From Chitinophagaceae bacterium (GTDB taxonomy: Bacteria; Bacteroidota; Bacteroidia; Chitinophagales; Chitinophagaceae): 64,000 nucleotides of DNA. Shown one piece after another: positions 8,543-17,612 of this stretch (within the stretch, counting starts at the first letter, position 1; every line of letters starts with the position of its first letter). The translations under genes were made by a program, and so were the position numbers. The notes under the pieces are model-generated. The model was not told where the DNA came from and did not search any database. It was given only the letters and a program-made list of their open reading frames with translations. Location of the stretch: the NCBI GenBank assembly GCA_016720565.1, contig JADKKJ010000001.1:930001-994000 (forward strand), read 5' to 3'.

Positions 8543-9232
8543 ATGAGAAAAAAACTGGTCGTGCTTACAGGTGCCGGAATTTCTGCCGAAAGCGGGCTGA
8601 AAACTTTTCGTGATTCCGACGGGCTTTGGGAAGGTTACGATGTAATGCAGGTAGCTTCTCCCGGTGGGTGGAAACGAGACCCTGCACAGGTACTGGAATT
8701 TTATAACCTGCGCAGGAAGCAGGTGGCCGAAGCAAAACCCAATGCCGCACATCGGGCACTGGCAGAATTGGAAAAAGAAATGGACATTGTTATCATCACA
8801 CAGAATATTGATGACCTGCACGAGAGAGCCGGCTCCACAAAGGTGCTTCATCTTCATGGAGAGATATTTAAAATGAGAAGCGAATCAGATGAAAGACTCG
8901 TAAAAGAAATAAGAAGGGATATTCGTATAGGTGATCTGGCCGAAGATGGCGGGCAATACCGTCCGGATATAGTATGGTTTGAAGAGCCTGTTCCATTGAT
9001 AGAATTTGCTGCAGACCTTGCAGGTATGGCGGATATTTTTGCGGTGGTGGGAACATCGCTGGCGGTATATCCGGCAGCTGGACTTGTTAATCATATTTCA
9101 GCAGGCGTACCCGTTTATGTAGTAGATAAAAAGATCCCGCCATTCAGAACGGCAGGAAAACTGATCCTGATTGAGAAACCTGCATCAGAAGGTGTGAAAG
9201 AAATGGCCGAAATGCTATTAAGTGGTCAATGA
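8543..9232 (+). CDS. NAD-dependent protein deacylase, sirtuin family
   Basis: A 229-residue sirtuin that removes acyl groups from lysines using NAD. It has GAGISAESGLKTFRD (residues 10-24), QNID (87-90) and the catalytic His in HLHG (105). The pair Tyr54/Arg57 in YNLRR matches the YxxR signature of SIRT5/CobB-type desuccinylases. The four zinc-binding cysteines of the small domain are absent; that region reads MRSESDERLVKEIRRDIRIG. An upstream in-frame ATG at 8507 lies inside the EVE gene; I chose 8543 because it follows the EVE stop and begins the conserved fold. The 3' end overlaps the convergent gene by 7 nt. Confidence 0.9.
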   Translation: MRKKLVVLTGAGISAESGLKTFRDSDGLWEGYDVMQVASPGGWKRDPAQVLEFYNLRRKQVAEAKPNAAHRALAELEKEMDIVIITQNIDDLHERAGSTKVLHLHGEIFKMRSESDERLVKEIRRDIRIGDLAEDGGQYRPDIVWFEEPVPLIEFAADLAGMADIFAVVGTSLAVYPAAGLVNHISAGVPVYVVDKKIPPFRTAGKLILIEKPASEGVKEMAEMLLSGQ

Positions 9233-10737
9233 TCAAAATGATCTTCCCGGAACATTACACCATGTAGTTCCAATTCTTCGAGTACCGGTTCATAGATATC
9301 CCTGGCGGTGGGAATATGAAGTCCCGTTAATTTTATTTTACCATTCAGGATATTTCTGGCGGCAATGCCCAGGGGCAGGCCAACGGTCTTTGCCATAGCG
9401 GTACGAAGATTATTCTCGCCTTTTACCACCAGGGAACTATGCCATATTTTTTTCTGGCCCTCCAGCATCCATTCGATCTCGTGTTTCATAATGATCATAT
9501 CCTTATCATAGGGACGAAGGGATAATTTTTTCTCTGCCGCAAACTGAAGCAGATCCGCCGCGCTGCATTTACCCTTATCCATTCGTGTTTCATTATCGTC
9601 CATGCCCAGGAAGAAAAGTTGTTTCAGTATCAGGTTGGCCTGGTGCATACGATGGGCCAGGTGGGAGGCTGCCTGGTTCTTTACCTGTTCAATTTCCACC
9701 TCCTGGAGGGTACCCGTTTCATCTGCTGTCATAAAGGAAGGCGGCACCTCTTCACCGCTCTGCCTGGCCTCATTTTCCGCTTCCGCCAGTTTGAGAAGGT
9801 TTTCCAGCATGCCACGGGTATCTTCAAAACGATCGGATAATTTTTTGGTAAGCCATTCTCCAAAACCATTCAGGTCCATATGTTCTTTGAACAGGGCCTG
9901 CAGTGTTTTATTGGCAGAATCATATACCATCGATTCATCGGTGAGTTTGAGGTCAACAATATTTTTCCATCCGAATAAAAAATCAGGATGCCGAAGCGTA
10001 GTGCGTATGAATGTGTTTACATTCTTTAATCCATAAAGAGGAATATAACTCATGGAGTCGCGGTTGGGATACCAGCCCAGTTCGCCGATGCCTGGAACCT
10101 CAATAGTTTTTTCCTGGGAGAATAGAGATTCATAAGGCACTCTTATCTCTTCGCCATTTTCCAGGTAATGTGCCCCGGCTTTTCCAGCCATTATGATGTT
10201 GCGCGCATTCCAGCTGATCTTATAATGCCAGGGATTATCATCACTTTCAGGGGCCACCAGACCACCGCAATGAGAAATAAAAGAATGAACGCTGCCATTT
10301 CGTGCATGGATATCATGGAAAAGGCGCATGGCACTCATATGATCAATGCCGGGATCCAGTCCCATTTCATAAAGGAATAGCAGCTTGTTTTTTTCAATAT
10401 CCTTTTCAAGTGCTTTTATCTGAGGATCCACATAGGAGGCTGTGAGCAGGCTCTTATGGTATCTCAGGCAGTCTTTGGCCACTTCAATATGAAGACCGGG
10501 CGGTAAAAGGGAAATGACCAGGTCGGCGGATTTGATCTGGCGGCCTCTTTCCTCTTCATCCAAAATATCAAAGGAAACCGGGGTGCCTCGTTGGGAAGGG
10601 CCTATCTTGGAACTGGCCAGGGCATGGTCCGCATCCACCAAAACCAAACGCCAGTTACCGCTAATGGCATTTTCCAGTAAATAATCAATAAGTACTGTTG
10701 CTGATCTTCCTGCTCCAAACAATAAAATGGTCTTCAT
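9226..10737 (-). CDS. Saccharopine dehydrogenase family protein
   Basis: A 503-residue NAD(P)-dependent enzyme. It has an N-terminal Rossmann fold (MKTILLFGAGRSATVLIDYL, residues 1-20), the SLLPPGLHIEVAKDCL region and the C-terminal catalytic domain (YEMGLDPGIDHMSAMRLF, then SHCGGLVAPESDDNPWHYKISW). Saccharopine enzymes act in lysine metabolism; bacterial members often reduce or split related imines, so the substrate here is open. The frame extends 27 codons further upstream, but the methionine at 10737 opens the nucleotide-binding strand and is the better start. Convergent with the sirtuin gene. Confidence 0.88.
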   Translation of the reverse strand: MKTILLFGAGRSATVLIDYLLENAISGNWRLVLVDADHALASSKIGPSQRGTPVSFDILDEEERGRQIKSADLVISLLPPGLHIEVAKDCLRYHKSLLTASYVDPQIKALEKDIEKNKLLFLYEMGLDPGIDHMSAMRLFHDIHARNGSVHSFISHCGGLVAPESDDNPWHYKISWNARNIIMAGKAGAHYLENGEEIRVPYESLFSQEKTIEVPGIGELGWYPNRDSMSYIPLYGLKNVNTFIRTTLRHPDFLFGWKNIVDLKLTDESMVYDSANKTLQALFKEHMDLNGFGEWLTKKLSDRFEDTRGMLENLLKLAEAENEARQSGEEVPPSFMTADETGTLQEVEIEQVKNQAASHLAHRMHQANLILKQLFFLGMDDNETRMDKGKCSAADLLQFAAEKKLSLRPYDKDMIIMKHEIEWMLEGQKKIWHSSLVVKGENNLRTAMAKTVGLPLGIAARNILNGKIKLTGLHIPTARDIYEPVLEELELHGVMFREDHFDH

Positions 10738-10879
10738 ATGTATGCTATTCCAGCAGTAAAATAACACGAAAAACCCAGACCTGCCAGTATCCGGAAAAAT
10801 CCCCTGAAACTTATCCACGAACCTGAAAAAATAGGGTAAAAAACACTTGTTTTTCCGAGGTTATAACCCCTATAAAAGT

Positions 10880-10887
10880 TAGATTTG
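10880..10887 (+). promoter_or_regulatory. -7 promoter element of gyrA
   Basis: TAGATTTG fits TAnnTTTG. It lies about 70 nt before the gyrA ATG, so the mRNA would have a leader of around 65 nt. No clear -33 TTTG is found at the expected spacing. Confidence 0.5.
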
Positions 10888-10959
10888 CGAACCTCGAAAA
10901 TCCGCTTAAAAAAAGGTGGTTTTCATAGCGAAAAACAAAGCTAAACCAAGGACACAAAA

Positions 10960-13563
10960 ATGGAAGAACAAACAGGACCGCAAGAGACCAGTGATAAGGA
11001 CCGGATCATACCGGTGAATATTGAGGAGCAGATGAAGACGGCCTATATCGACTATTCCATGTCGGTGATCGTAGGCCGTGCGCTGCCCGATGTAAGAGAC
11101 GGACTGAAACCGGTGCATCGTCGTATTCTTTACGCGATGAATGAACTTGGCCTCACTTTTAACCGGCCCTTTAAAAAATCCGCCCGTATCGTGGGGGAGG
11201 TTTTAGGAAAGTATCATCCGCACGGAGATACGGCCGTATATGATGCTATGGTGCGTATGGCACAGGAATGGAGCATGCGTTATACTCTGATCGATGGACA
11301 GGGTAATTTCGGTAACCAGGATGGCGATGGACCGGCAGCCATGCGTTATACGGAGGCGCGTTTACAGAAGATGACCGCCTTTATGCTGGACGATATCGAT
11401 AAGGACACCGTGGATTTCCAGCCAAACTTCGATGATTCAGAAAGAGAGCCCACCGTTTTACCCAGCAGGATCCCTCAGTTACTGATCAACGGATCCAGTG
11501 GTATCGCTGTCGGTATGGCTACCAATATGATGCCGCATAACCTCACGGAAGTAGTGGATGGTTGCATCGCTTATATTGATAACCGTGATATCAGCATTGA
11601 TGAACTGATGCAGTTTGTAAAAGCCCCGGATTTCCCAACAGGTGGATTGATCTATGGAATGGAAGGTGTAAAAGCCGCCATGCATTTTGGAAGGGGAAGG
11701 GTAGTACTGAGAGGAAAATTAACGGTAGAGACCAAGCCAAGCGGAAGGGAGCAGATCATCATTACAGAAGTGCCTTACCAGGTGAACCGCGATGCACTGA
11801 TCAACCGGGTAGGTGAACTGGTGAACGAAAAAGTGATAGAAGGCATCTCGCATGTAAACAACGAATCCACCAACAAAGAAGGAACAAGGCTGGTGATAGA
11901 CCTGAAAAGGGATGCGATCGCCAATGTGATCATCAACCAGCTTTATAAACTCACCGATCTTCAAACTTCCTATGGCATCAACAATGTTGCCATTGTGAAC
12001 GGAAGGCCAAGGACACTGAATTTAAAGGACCTGATCCATGAGTTCGTGGAATTCCGCCATGAGGTGGTGATACGCAGGGCTAAATTCGAATTAAAGGAAG
12101 CAGAAAAAAGAGCCCACCTGCTGAGAGGTTATCTTATTGCATTGGATCATTTGGATGAAGTGATCCGCCTCATACGAAGTTCCGCTACACCTGATGTGGC
12201 CAAAGATAACCTGGTAAATGCGGGCTGGGGACTGGATGAGATACAAGCTAAGGCAATTCTTGAAATGAGGTTGCAAAGGCTTACAGGAATGGAAAGGGAG
12301 AAGATCAAAGAAGAGTATGACGAACTCATGAAACTGATCGCTCATCTGGAAGAATTACTGGGAAATGAACAACTTCGTTTTGAGCTGATCAAAACAGAGC
12401 TGCTGGAAATAAAAGATAAATTTGGCGACCCAAGAAATACGGAGATCTCCTACCTGGATGACGAGTTGAAGATGAAGGACCTGATCAAGGAAGAGGATGT
12501 AGTGATAACCATCTCTCACCTTGGCTATATTAAGAGAACGCCTGTAGATGAATATCGTGCGCAGCGAAGAGGCGGTAGGGGAGTGATAGGAGGTAAGACC
12601 CGCGATGAAGATTTCATTGAACACGTATTTGTTGCATCCACTCACCATACCATGCTCATCTTTACTGAAAAAGGAAGATGCTTCTGGCTGAATATCTGGG
12701 ATATTCCGGAAGGGGAAAAGACCGGCAAAGGAAGAGCGATACAGAACCTGATCCAGTTGCCTCCCGATGATAAGTTGAAAACCATTATCGATGTGAAGGA
12801 TCTGAAAGATGAAGAATTCGTAAATAACCATAACATCATGCTCTGCACGTTGCAGGGTGTCATCAAGAAGACCACCCTTGCTGATTTCAGTCGCCCGCGC
12901 CAGACAGGTGTGAACGCGATCACCATCATGGAAGGTGATGAATTGCTGGATGCGCAGATGACAGACGGAAGTTCAGAGGTTATGATGGCAGTGAAAAGCG
13001 GCAGGGCTATCCGATTCTCCGAAGAAAAAGTGAGGGCAACCGGCCGTGGTGCTATCGGGGTGGCAGGAATTGAAGTGGGTGGAGATGAAGATGCCGCAAC
13101 GATAAAGAAAGATGAAGTGATCGGTATGATCTGTGTGAGCCAGGAAGAAAAAAAGACGAAGACCGTATTGGTAGTAAGCGAGAATGGATATGGAAAAAGA
13201 ACCCCTATTGATGAATACCGATTCACCAACCGCGGAGGAAAGGGAGTGAAGACCATCAACGTTACTGAAAAGACCGGGGGATTGGTAGGGATACTGGCCG
13301 TTTCTGAAGAGCAGGACCTGATGATCACCTGTAAAAGCGGTGTGACCATTCGCATGCCTGTGACCGGAGTGAGCGAACAGGGCAGGGCCACCCAGGGTGT
13401 AAAACTGATCCGCCTGGATGAGGGAGATGCTATTGCTGGCATTACCCAGATAAATGACCAGGAGCCTGTAGTAGACCAGCCGACAGAGGATCAACCAGGT
13501 ACCGAACCACCGGCAGAAAATAATGCAACGGATATAACTGAAAATCCATCTTCAATCGATTAA
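10960..13563 (+). CDS. gyrA: DNA gyrase subunit A
   Basis: An 867-residue gyrase A that cuts and rejoins DNA to add negative supercoils. The catalytic tyrosine is Tyr130 (AAMRYTEARL). The quinolone-resistance region reads HPHGDTAVYDA, with Thr91 and Asp95 at the positions of E. coli Ser83 and Asp87. A GyrA-box, QRRGGRG, sits at the start of the C-terminal beta-pinwheel, which marks this as gyrase rather than topoisomerase IV. The last 40 residues form a Pro/Glu/Asp-rich acidic tail. A TPR gene follows after 17 nt. Confidence 0.97.
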   Translation: MEEQTGPQETSDKDRIIPVNIEEQMKTAYIDYSMSVIVGRALPDVRDGLKPVHRRILYAMNELGLTFNRPFKKSARIVGEVLGKYHPHGDTAVYDAMVRMAQEWSMRYTLIDGQGNFGNQDGDGPAAMRYTEARLQKMTAFMLDDIDKDTVDFQPNFDDSEREPTVLPSRIPQLLINGSSGIAVGMATNMMPHNLTEVVDGCIAYIDNRDISIDELMQFVKAPDFPTGGLIYGMEGVKAAMHFGRGRVVLRGKLTVETKPSGREQIIITEVPYQVNRDALINRVGELVNEKVIEGISHVNNESTNKEGTRLVIDLKRDAIANVIINQLYKLTDLQTSYGINNVAIVNGRPRTLNLKDLIHEFVEFRHEVVIRRAKFELKEAEKRAHLLRGYLIALDHLDEVIRLIRSSATPDVAKDNLVNAGWGLDEIQAKAILEMRLQRLTGMEREKIKEEYDELMKLIAHLEELLGNEQLRFELIKTELLEIKDKFGDPRNTEISYLDDELKMKDLIKEEDVVITISHLGYIKRTPVDEYRAQRRGGRGVIGGKTRDEDFIEHVFVASTHHTMLIFTEKGRCFWLNIWDIPEGEKTGKGRAIQNLIQLPPDDKLKTIIDVKDLKDEEFVNNHNIMLCTLQGVIKKTTLADFSRPRQTGVNAITIMEGDELLDAQMTDGSSEVMMAVKSGRAIRFSEEKVRATGRGAIGVAGIEVGGDEDAATIKKDEVIGMICVSQEEKKTKTVLVVSENGYGKRTPIDEYRFTNRGGKGVKTINVTEKTGGLVGILAVSEEQDLMITCKSGVTIRMPVTGVSEQGRATQGVKLIRLDEGDAIAGITQINDQEPVVDQPTEDQPGTEPPAENNATDITENPSSID

Positions 13564-13580
13564 ATGCTAAAAAAGAACAT

Positions 13581-14912
13581 ATGAAAAAGATCACCCTCTT
13601 CACCATTCTTTTCCTGACCGTGAGTCTGATCCACGCCCAGTCTGTGGACGATGTTAAAAAATACCTGATCCTCGGGCAGTTCAAAGAAGGAAAGGCTGAA
13701 ATAGATAAAGCCATGGGAAATGCGAAATTTGCCGGCAAAGCAGAAGCCTGGATCATGAAAATGGCTATCTATGGCGTACTGGCCATTGACGATAAAGAAA
13801 AAAATGAAGCGCTGAAAGAGCAATACGCCAATGAATCGTATAAAGCGTTTAAGAAGTATATGGAGATGGAGCCATCACTTTCGCTGATGACCAGTCCTGA
13901 GTATAAAGATTACCCGATCTATTTGTATAACGCATTTACCATGAGCGGGTATACTGATTATACAAAAGAGAAATGGGATCCTGCCTATGAAAAATTCAAG
14001 GTGGCTTCTTCTTTATCCGACCTGCTGATCGAAAAGAAGGTGATGCTGACAAATTTTGATACAACCGTAGTTTACCTGGCTGGTATCACTGCGCAGAATA
14101 GCAAACACACCGATGAGGCCATTGGTTATTATAAGAGGCTGGCGGATATCAAGATCCCCGGAGAGGACTATGAGAACCTCTATAAATACCTTGTCTTTAA
14201 TTTTTTCCTGAAAAAAGATTTTACCAATTTTGAAAAATACAAGGCCATCGGTGCTTCATTGTATCCCAAGACAGAATATTTCACTTTCGACAAACTGGAT
14301 TTCGCCTATGACCTGGCCACCAGTTTTGATGAAAGGGTGAAGATGCTGGAAGAGGTGCTTACCGCCGAACCAAATAATGCAAAGGGAAATCTATTGCTAG
14401 CAGAGATCCTTTATGACACCCTGCATTCCTCAAAGGACGGGGCTGCTCTTCCGGGCAATGCTGCTGAACTTGAAAAAAGAATGATCGAATTATTCAATAA
14501 GGCAGCCAGCCTGAATCCAACTGATATCATGCCATATCTATTCCTTGGAGAACACCTTTATTTAAAGGCCCAGGAGATCAATGATGCCCGTTCTACCCAT
14601 GCAAAAGCCACGCAGGCCCGCACCAAACCAGGGGCGAAAGCATCAGCCGATGATATCGCTAAAAGGGATCAGCTGGATAAACAATACCTGGATGCCATGA
14701 TCGCTGCAAAGGAACCGCTGGAAAAAGCCGGGGAGATCTTTGCCAGCAAAACACTTGACACCCGCGAAAAACAACAGTATAAAAAGATCGCCAATGATCT
14801 TTCCGAGATCTTCGGCTATATGAAAGTAATGGCCAAGAATAAACCTGCAGACCAGGCCAAATATGCCGAGCAGGAGAAGAAGTGGAATGAACGCTATGAT
14901 GGAATAAAATAA
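13581..14912 (+). CDS. Secreted tetratricopeptide repeat protein
   Basis: A 443-residue protein with a signal peptide (MKKITLFTILFLTVSLIHAQ) and helical TPR-like repeats across the rest, for example FKEGKAEIDKAM, DEAIGYYKRLAD and AKGNLLLAEILYDTL. A lysine/alanine-rich linker lies near residues 340-360. It is probably periplasmic or surface-attached. It is encoded 17 nt downstream of gyrA, a pairing often seen in Bacteroidota. No enzymatic motif is visible. Confidence 0.85.
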   Translation: MKKITLFTILFLTVSLIHAQSVDDVKKYLILGQFKEGKAEIDKAMGNAKFAGKAEAWIMKMAIYGVLAIDDKEKNEALKEQYANESYKAFKKYMEMEPSLSLMTSPEYKDYPIYLYNAFTMSGYTDYTKEKWDPAYEKFKVASSLSDLLIEKKVMLTNFDTTVVYLAGITAQNSKHTDEAIGYYKRLADIKIPGEDYENLYKYLVFNFFLKKDFTNFEKYKAIGASLYPKTEYFTFDKLDFAYDLATSFDERVKMLEEVLTAEPNNAKGNLLLAEILYDTLHSSKDGAALPGNAAELEKRMIELFNKAASLNPTDIMPYLFLGEHLYLKAQEINDARSTHAKATQARTKPGAKASADDIAKRDQLDKQYLDAMIAAKEPLEKAGEIFASKTLDTREKQQYKKIANDLSEIFGYMKVMAKNKPADQAKYAEQEKKWNERYDGIK

Positions 14913-14928
14913 CTATCCTGTAAAACCA

Positions 14929-14970
14929 GGTTCCGGGTAGGTCAGCAGTAGCTGGCCTATTCTTGGAACT
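14929..14970. other. Long stem-loop after gyrA-TPR operon
   Basis: A 9-bp stem TAGGTCAGC/GCTGGCCTA (one G-T pair) with loop AGTA at 14938-14959 is enclosed by an outer GTTCC/GGAAC pair (14930-14934 with 65-69). It lies just after the TPR stop. It has no T-run on either side, so it is either a non-canonical terminator or an RNA-stability hairpin. Confidence 0.5.
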
Positions 14971-15097
14971 ACCCATTTAACATAATGTTAATTATAGGCA
15001 ATAATATTGCTGACCGGGCGCTGGATTTGTGGACATTGGGTATTGCCTTAACGGGCTATATCATTTAGTTTGCAGTATAAACTATATAACCCAGTCC

Positions 15098-15667
15098 ATG
15101 AGAAAGATAATCTTCCTATTCATGATCCTATTTATTACTGCAGTTGCAATTCAACTCAGCTCCTGCGGAAATTCGGATAATAAAAACAAACCGGAGAAAG
15201 AGATCTCAGGCGAGCCGGCCGATTCAACCAACGCCCCGCAAACCAGGCCCACGGATGAAAAACCTCCTACTGAACCCGGCACCGGAACCACAGGCATCAT
15301 TCCCCCAAAACCTTCAAAGGATGATATACTGGCCAATATCGACCAATACCTGGTGTCCACAGCAACTATTCCCATGGTCAGCGCAGATGGCGGCATCCAT
15401 AACGCATCTGTCACGCTTAAAAACACCCTCACGGATGTGACCATTCAAAAAGCTATTGTGGAAGTTAGTATTCTTACCAGCGATGGCGCTGAATTCCGCA
15501 CCGACTATTATATCTTACAAAATGTAGAACCCGGCGAAACGGAAATAATAAAAATACCAAACGCATCCCGGGGAAATTCCATTGTAACTCATGTGGTAAA
15601 ACTGAAAAGCCAGGAACTGACCAATGGTGAAATGATCATGGTCGGCCACCGGGTCACCCCTAAATAA
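15098..15667 (+). CDS. Putative lipoprotein, function unknown
   Basis: A 189-residue protein with a lipoprotein signal (hydrophobic stretch, then LSSC near residue 20). A Pro/Thr/Glu-rich linker follows (about 25-70), then one beta-rich domain (ITMV-type strands such as VTLKNTLTDVTIQKAIVEVSIL and DYYILQNVEPGETEIIKI). The domain looks like a small immunoglobulin-like or FxLYD-type fold; I cannot name it firmly. The frame reaches further upstream to 15029, but the ATG at 15098 gives a clean signal peptide. Its 3' end overlaps the convergent NADH dehydrogenase by 8 nt. Confidence 0.75.
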   Translation: MRKIIFLFMILFITAVAIQLSSCGNSDNKNKPEKEISGEPADSTNAPQTRPTDEKPPTEPGTGTTGIIPPKPSKDDILANIDQYLVSTATIPMVSADGGIHNASVTLKNTLTDVTIQKAIVEVSILTSDGAEFRTDYYILQNVEPGETEIIKIPNASRGNSIVTHVVKLKSQELTNGEMIMVGHRVTPK

Positions 15668-16949
15668 CAGGCGGTTTGGCTGGCTGCTTTCCCCGGTCCA
15701 CCTTAAAGATCAGCCTCAGGTTCTGGTCGTAGGTGAAATAATTATACATCCAGTTCATGAATACAAATAAGCGGTTCTTCACACCCAGGATCAGCATCAG
15801 GTGAAGGCTCATCCAGATCAACCACGCAAACAATCCACCAAAATGCAGCCTGGGTCTTGGAATATCTACCACCGCAAGGTTCCTTCCCACGGTAGCCATT
15901 GAACCTTTATCCCTGTATTCAAATTCCACCCATTTATACTCACCACGCTTTTTTTGCTGCATCTTTAAATTCGAATATATAAGTTCCGCCTGCTGAATGG
16001 CCACGGAAGCCACCTGCGGATGGCCAGCCGGGTATTTCGGCGTTTCCATATAGGCCAGGTCGCCAATCACATAAATATTATTCGAACCAAGGATCCGGGA
16101 TTGTCGGTCAGTTTTAATTCTATTCCCTCTGACTATCAAAGCCTTGTCAAGGCCAATTGGAATATTTCCTTTAATACCTGCAGCCCAGACCACCGTTCGG
16201 GTGTTTATCGTTTTTCCATCCACCAGGCTGATCTTTTCACCATCGTAATCCTTAACAAGCGTATTCAGCATTACAGTTACTCCCAGTTTTTCAAGATATT
16301 TCTTCGACTGCGCAGAAGATCTTTCACTCATAGTACCCAGGGTCTTGCCGGCACCCTCGAGCAGGTAAATATTCATTTTACGGAAATCAAGTTCAGGGAA
16401 ATCTTTGGGCAGAACATCCCTTTTCATTTCCGCCAGGGCTCCTGAAACCTCTACGCCGGTAGGCCCGCCACCTACCACCACAATATTCATTTGTTTTTGC
16501 AATTCCTCCGCATCCTGGATGGTATGCGCATGTTCAAAATTCTGCAGCAGCGAATGCCGAAGATTCAGCGCCTCTACGGTAGATTTCATGGGAAATGCAT
16601 TCGCCGCAAGCTTTTCATTGCCGAAGAAATTGGTATCTGCGCCCAATGCCAGTACCAGTACATCATATGATATCTTTTCCTGGTCGGTAATGACGAGGTT
16701 CTGGTCAGGCTTTAACTCCAGTATAGAAGCCAGCCTGACCTTTACATTCCTGCTGTTTTGGAACACCTTTCTTAATGGAAAGGAAATATTACTTGCGTCC
16801 AGCCCGGCTGTTGCCACCTGGTAAAATAAAGGCTGAAACTGGTGGTAATTGAACCGGTCTATTAAAACCACCTCAAATCCTGCCTTCCCATTCAGCTTAC
16901 GGGCTAAACGCAATCCACCAAATCCTGCTCCCGCAATGACTATTTTCAT
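15660..16949 (-). CDS. Type II NADH dehydrogenase (NDH-2)
   Basis: A 429-residue FAD-dependent oxidoreductase that passes electrons from NADH to quinone without pumping protons. The FAD Rossmann motif is VIAGAGFGGLRLARKL (residues 3-18), and the NADH-binding motif is VVVGGGPTGVEVSGALAE. AAGIKGN and YVIGDLAYM complete the fold. The C-terminal part has an amphipathic/hydrophobic helix region (FGGLFAWLIWMSLHLMLILG) for membrane attachment. No neighbour points to another role. Confidence 0.93.
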   Translation of the reverse strand: MKIVIAGAGFGGLRLARKLNGKAGFEVVLIDRFNYHQFQPLFYQVATAGLDASNISFPLRKVFQNSRNVKVRLASILELKPDQNLVITDQEKISYDVLVLALGADTNFFGNEKLAANAFPMKSTVEALNLRHSLLQNFEHAHTIQDAEELQKQMNIVVVGGGPTGVEVSGALAEMKRDVLPKDFPELDFRKMNIYLLEGAGKTLGTMSERSSAQSKKYLEKLGVTVMLNTLVKDYDGEKISLVDGKTINTRTVVWAAGIKGNIPIGLDKALIVRGNRIKTDRQSRILGSNNIYVIGDLAYMETPKYPAGHPQVASVAIQQAELIYSNLKMQQKKRGEYKWVEFEYRDKGSMATVGRNLAVVDIPRPRLHFGGLFAWLIWMSLHLMLILGVKNRLFVFMNWMYNYFTYDQNLRLIFKVDRGKQPAKPPVI

Positions 16950-17012
16950 TTAATAGCGTTAATGACGCCTTATTAATACACAAGCCGTGCCGTATTGTTT
17001 GCCGATACCGTA

Positions 17013-17555
17013 TTAATCTATATGGAAACTGTGCACCACTTCTTCAAACTGGGGCTCATATTTCGTCCTGTCTCCTTTTGCAGTACTGCAGGTGATCAGA
17101 TATGCCACGCCATCTTTTATAATGAAATACACTTCTGCATCTATATCAATGCCGCTATAGGTATGATTGTAGCGCATTTTTTTGAATTCATAGTCACCCA
17201 CTTTTACATCCTCTACCGGCTCATGTGAAAAATTGGTGAGGCCGGTCTCCATATTCTTGATACTGGCATCCAGATAAGCCTGCATATCATAAGATCCGAT
17301 CTTTTCGGTTACTATATTGGCATTCTCCATGAACTGGTCATCCGCATTTTCCCTTGGGTGACGGATGAAGGTTACACTCTGGCCCATATAACTGGTATCA
17401 GATTTTTCCCAGCCGGCTGGTGACTTCACCGAATAACCAAGGCCTGATTTTTCGGCGACTTTATCCTTGTTATCGGTTTTCGCTTTTTCTGTTTTTGCAT
17501 TCTGGCATGATACCAGCAAACTGGCCGCAAAGATCAACGTGAGGAACTTTTTCAT
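17013..17555 (-). CDS. PsbP-like lipoprotein
   Basis: A 180-residue lipoprotein. The signal ends in LLVSC near residue 17, followed by a Lys/Glu-rich linker. One PsbP/DcrB-like domain begins with YSVKSPAGWEKSDTS and continues through FIRHPRENADDQFMENANIVTE, ending in a C-terminal strand-helix. Such domains are common in secreted proteins and have no single known function. A related domain may open the 24091-25473 protein. It lies between serA and the NADH dehydrogenase on the same strand. Confidence 0.75.
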   Translation of the reverse strand: MKKFLTLIFAASLLVSCQNAKTEKAKTDNKDKVAEKSGLGYSVKSPAGWEKSDTSYMGQSVTFIRHPRENADDQFMENANIVTEKIGSYDMQAYLDASIKNMETGLTNFSHEPVEDVKVGDYEFKKMRYNHTYSGIDIDAEVYFIIKDGVAYLITCSTAKGDRTKYEPQFEEVVHSFHID

Positions 17556-17577
17556 GAATTAAGGTTTATGGTTATTG

Positions 17578-17612
17578 TTGATTAATGATTATTGATTACT
17601 AATTATTGAATA
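17578..17612. repeat. Heptamer array, unit TTGATTA-like (5 copies)
   Basis: Successive 7-nt blocks read TTGATTA, ATGATTA, TTGATTA, CTAATTA and TTGAATA, ending exactly at the serA stop codon. Two weaker blocks (GTTTATG, GTTATTG) precede it. It fills the gap between serA and the lipoprotein gene. Confidence 0.65.

Noticed and set aside
9226..10818. A longer start at 10818 for the saccharopine-dehydrogenase-family gene
   Set aside because: The extra 27 residues are not part of the Rossmann fold, which begins right at the Met at 10737.
12642..13442. A 266-codon minus-strand open frame within gyrA
   Set aside because: It is antisense to the well-conserved gyrase C-terminal domain. Its Ser/Pro/Thr-rich translation looks like a mirror of codon bias rather than a protein.
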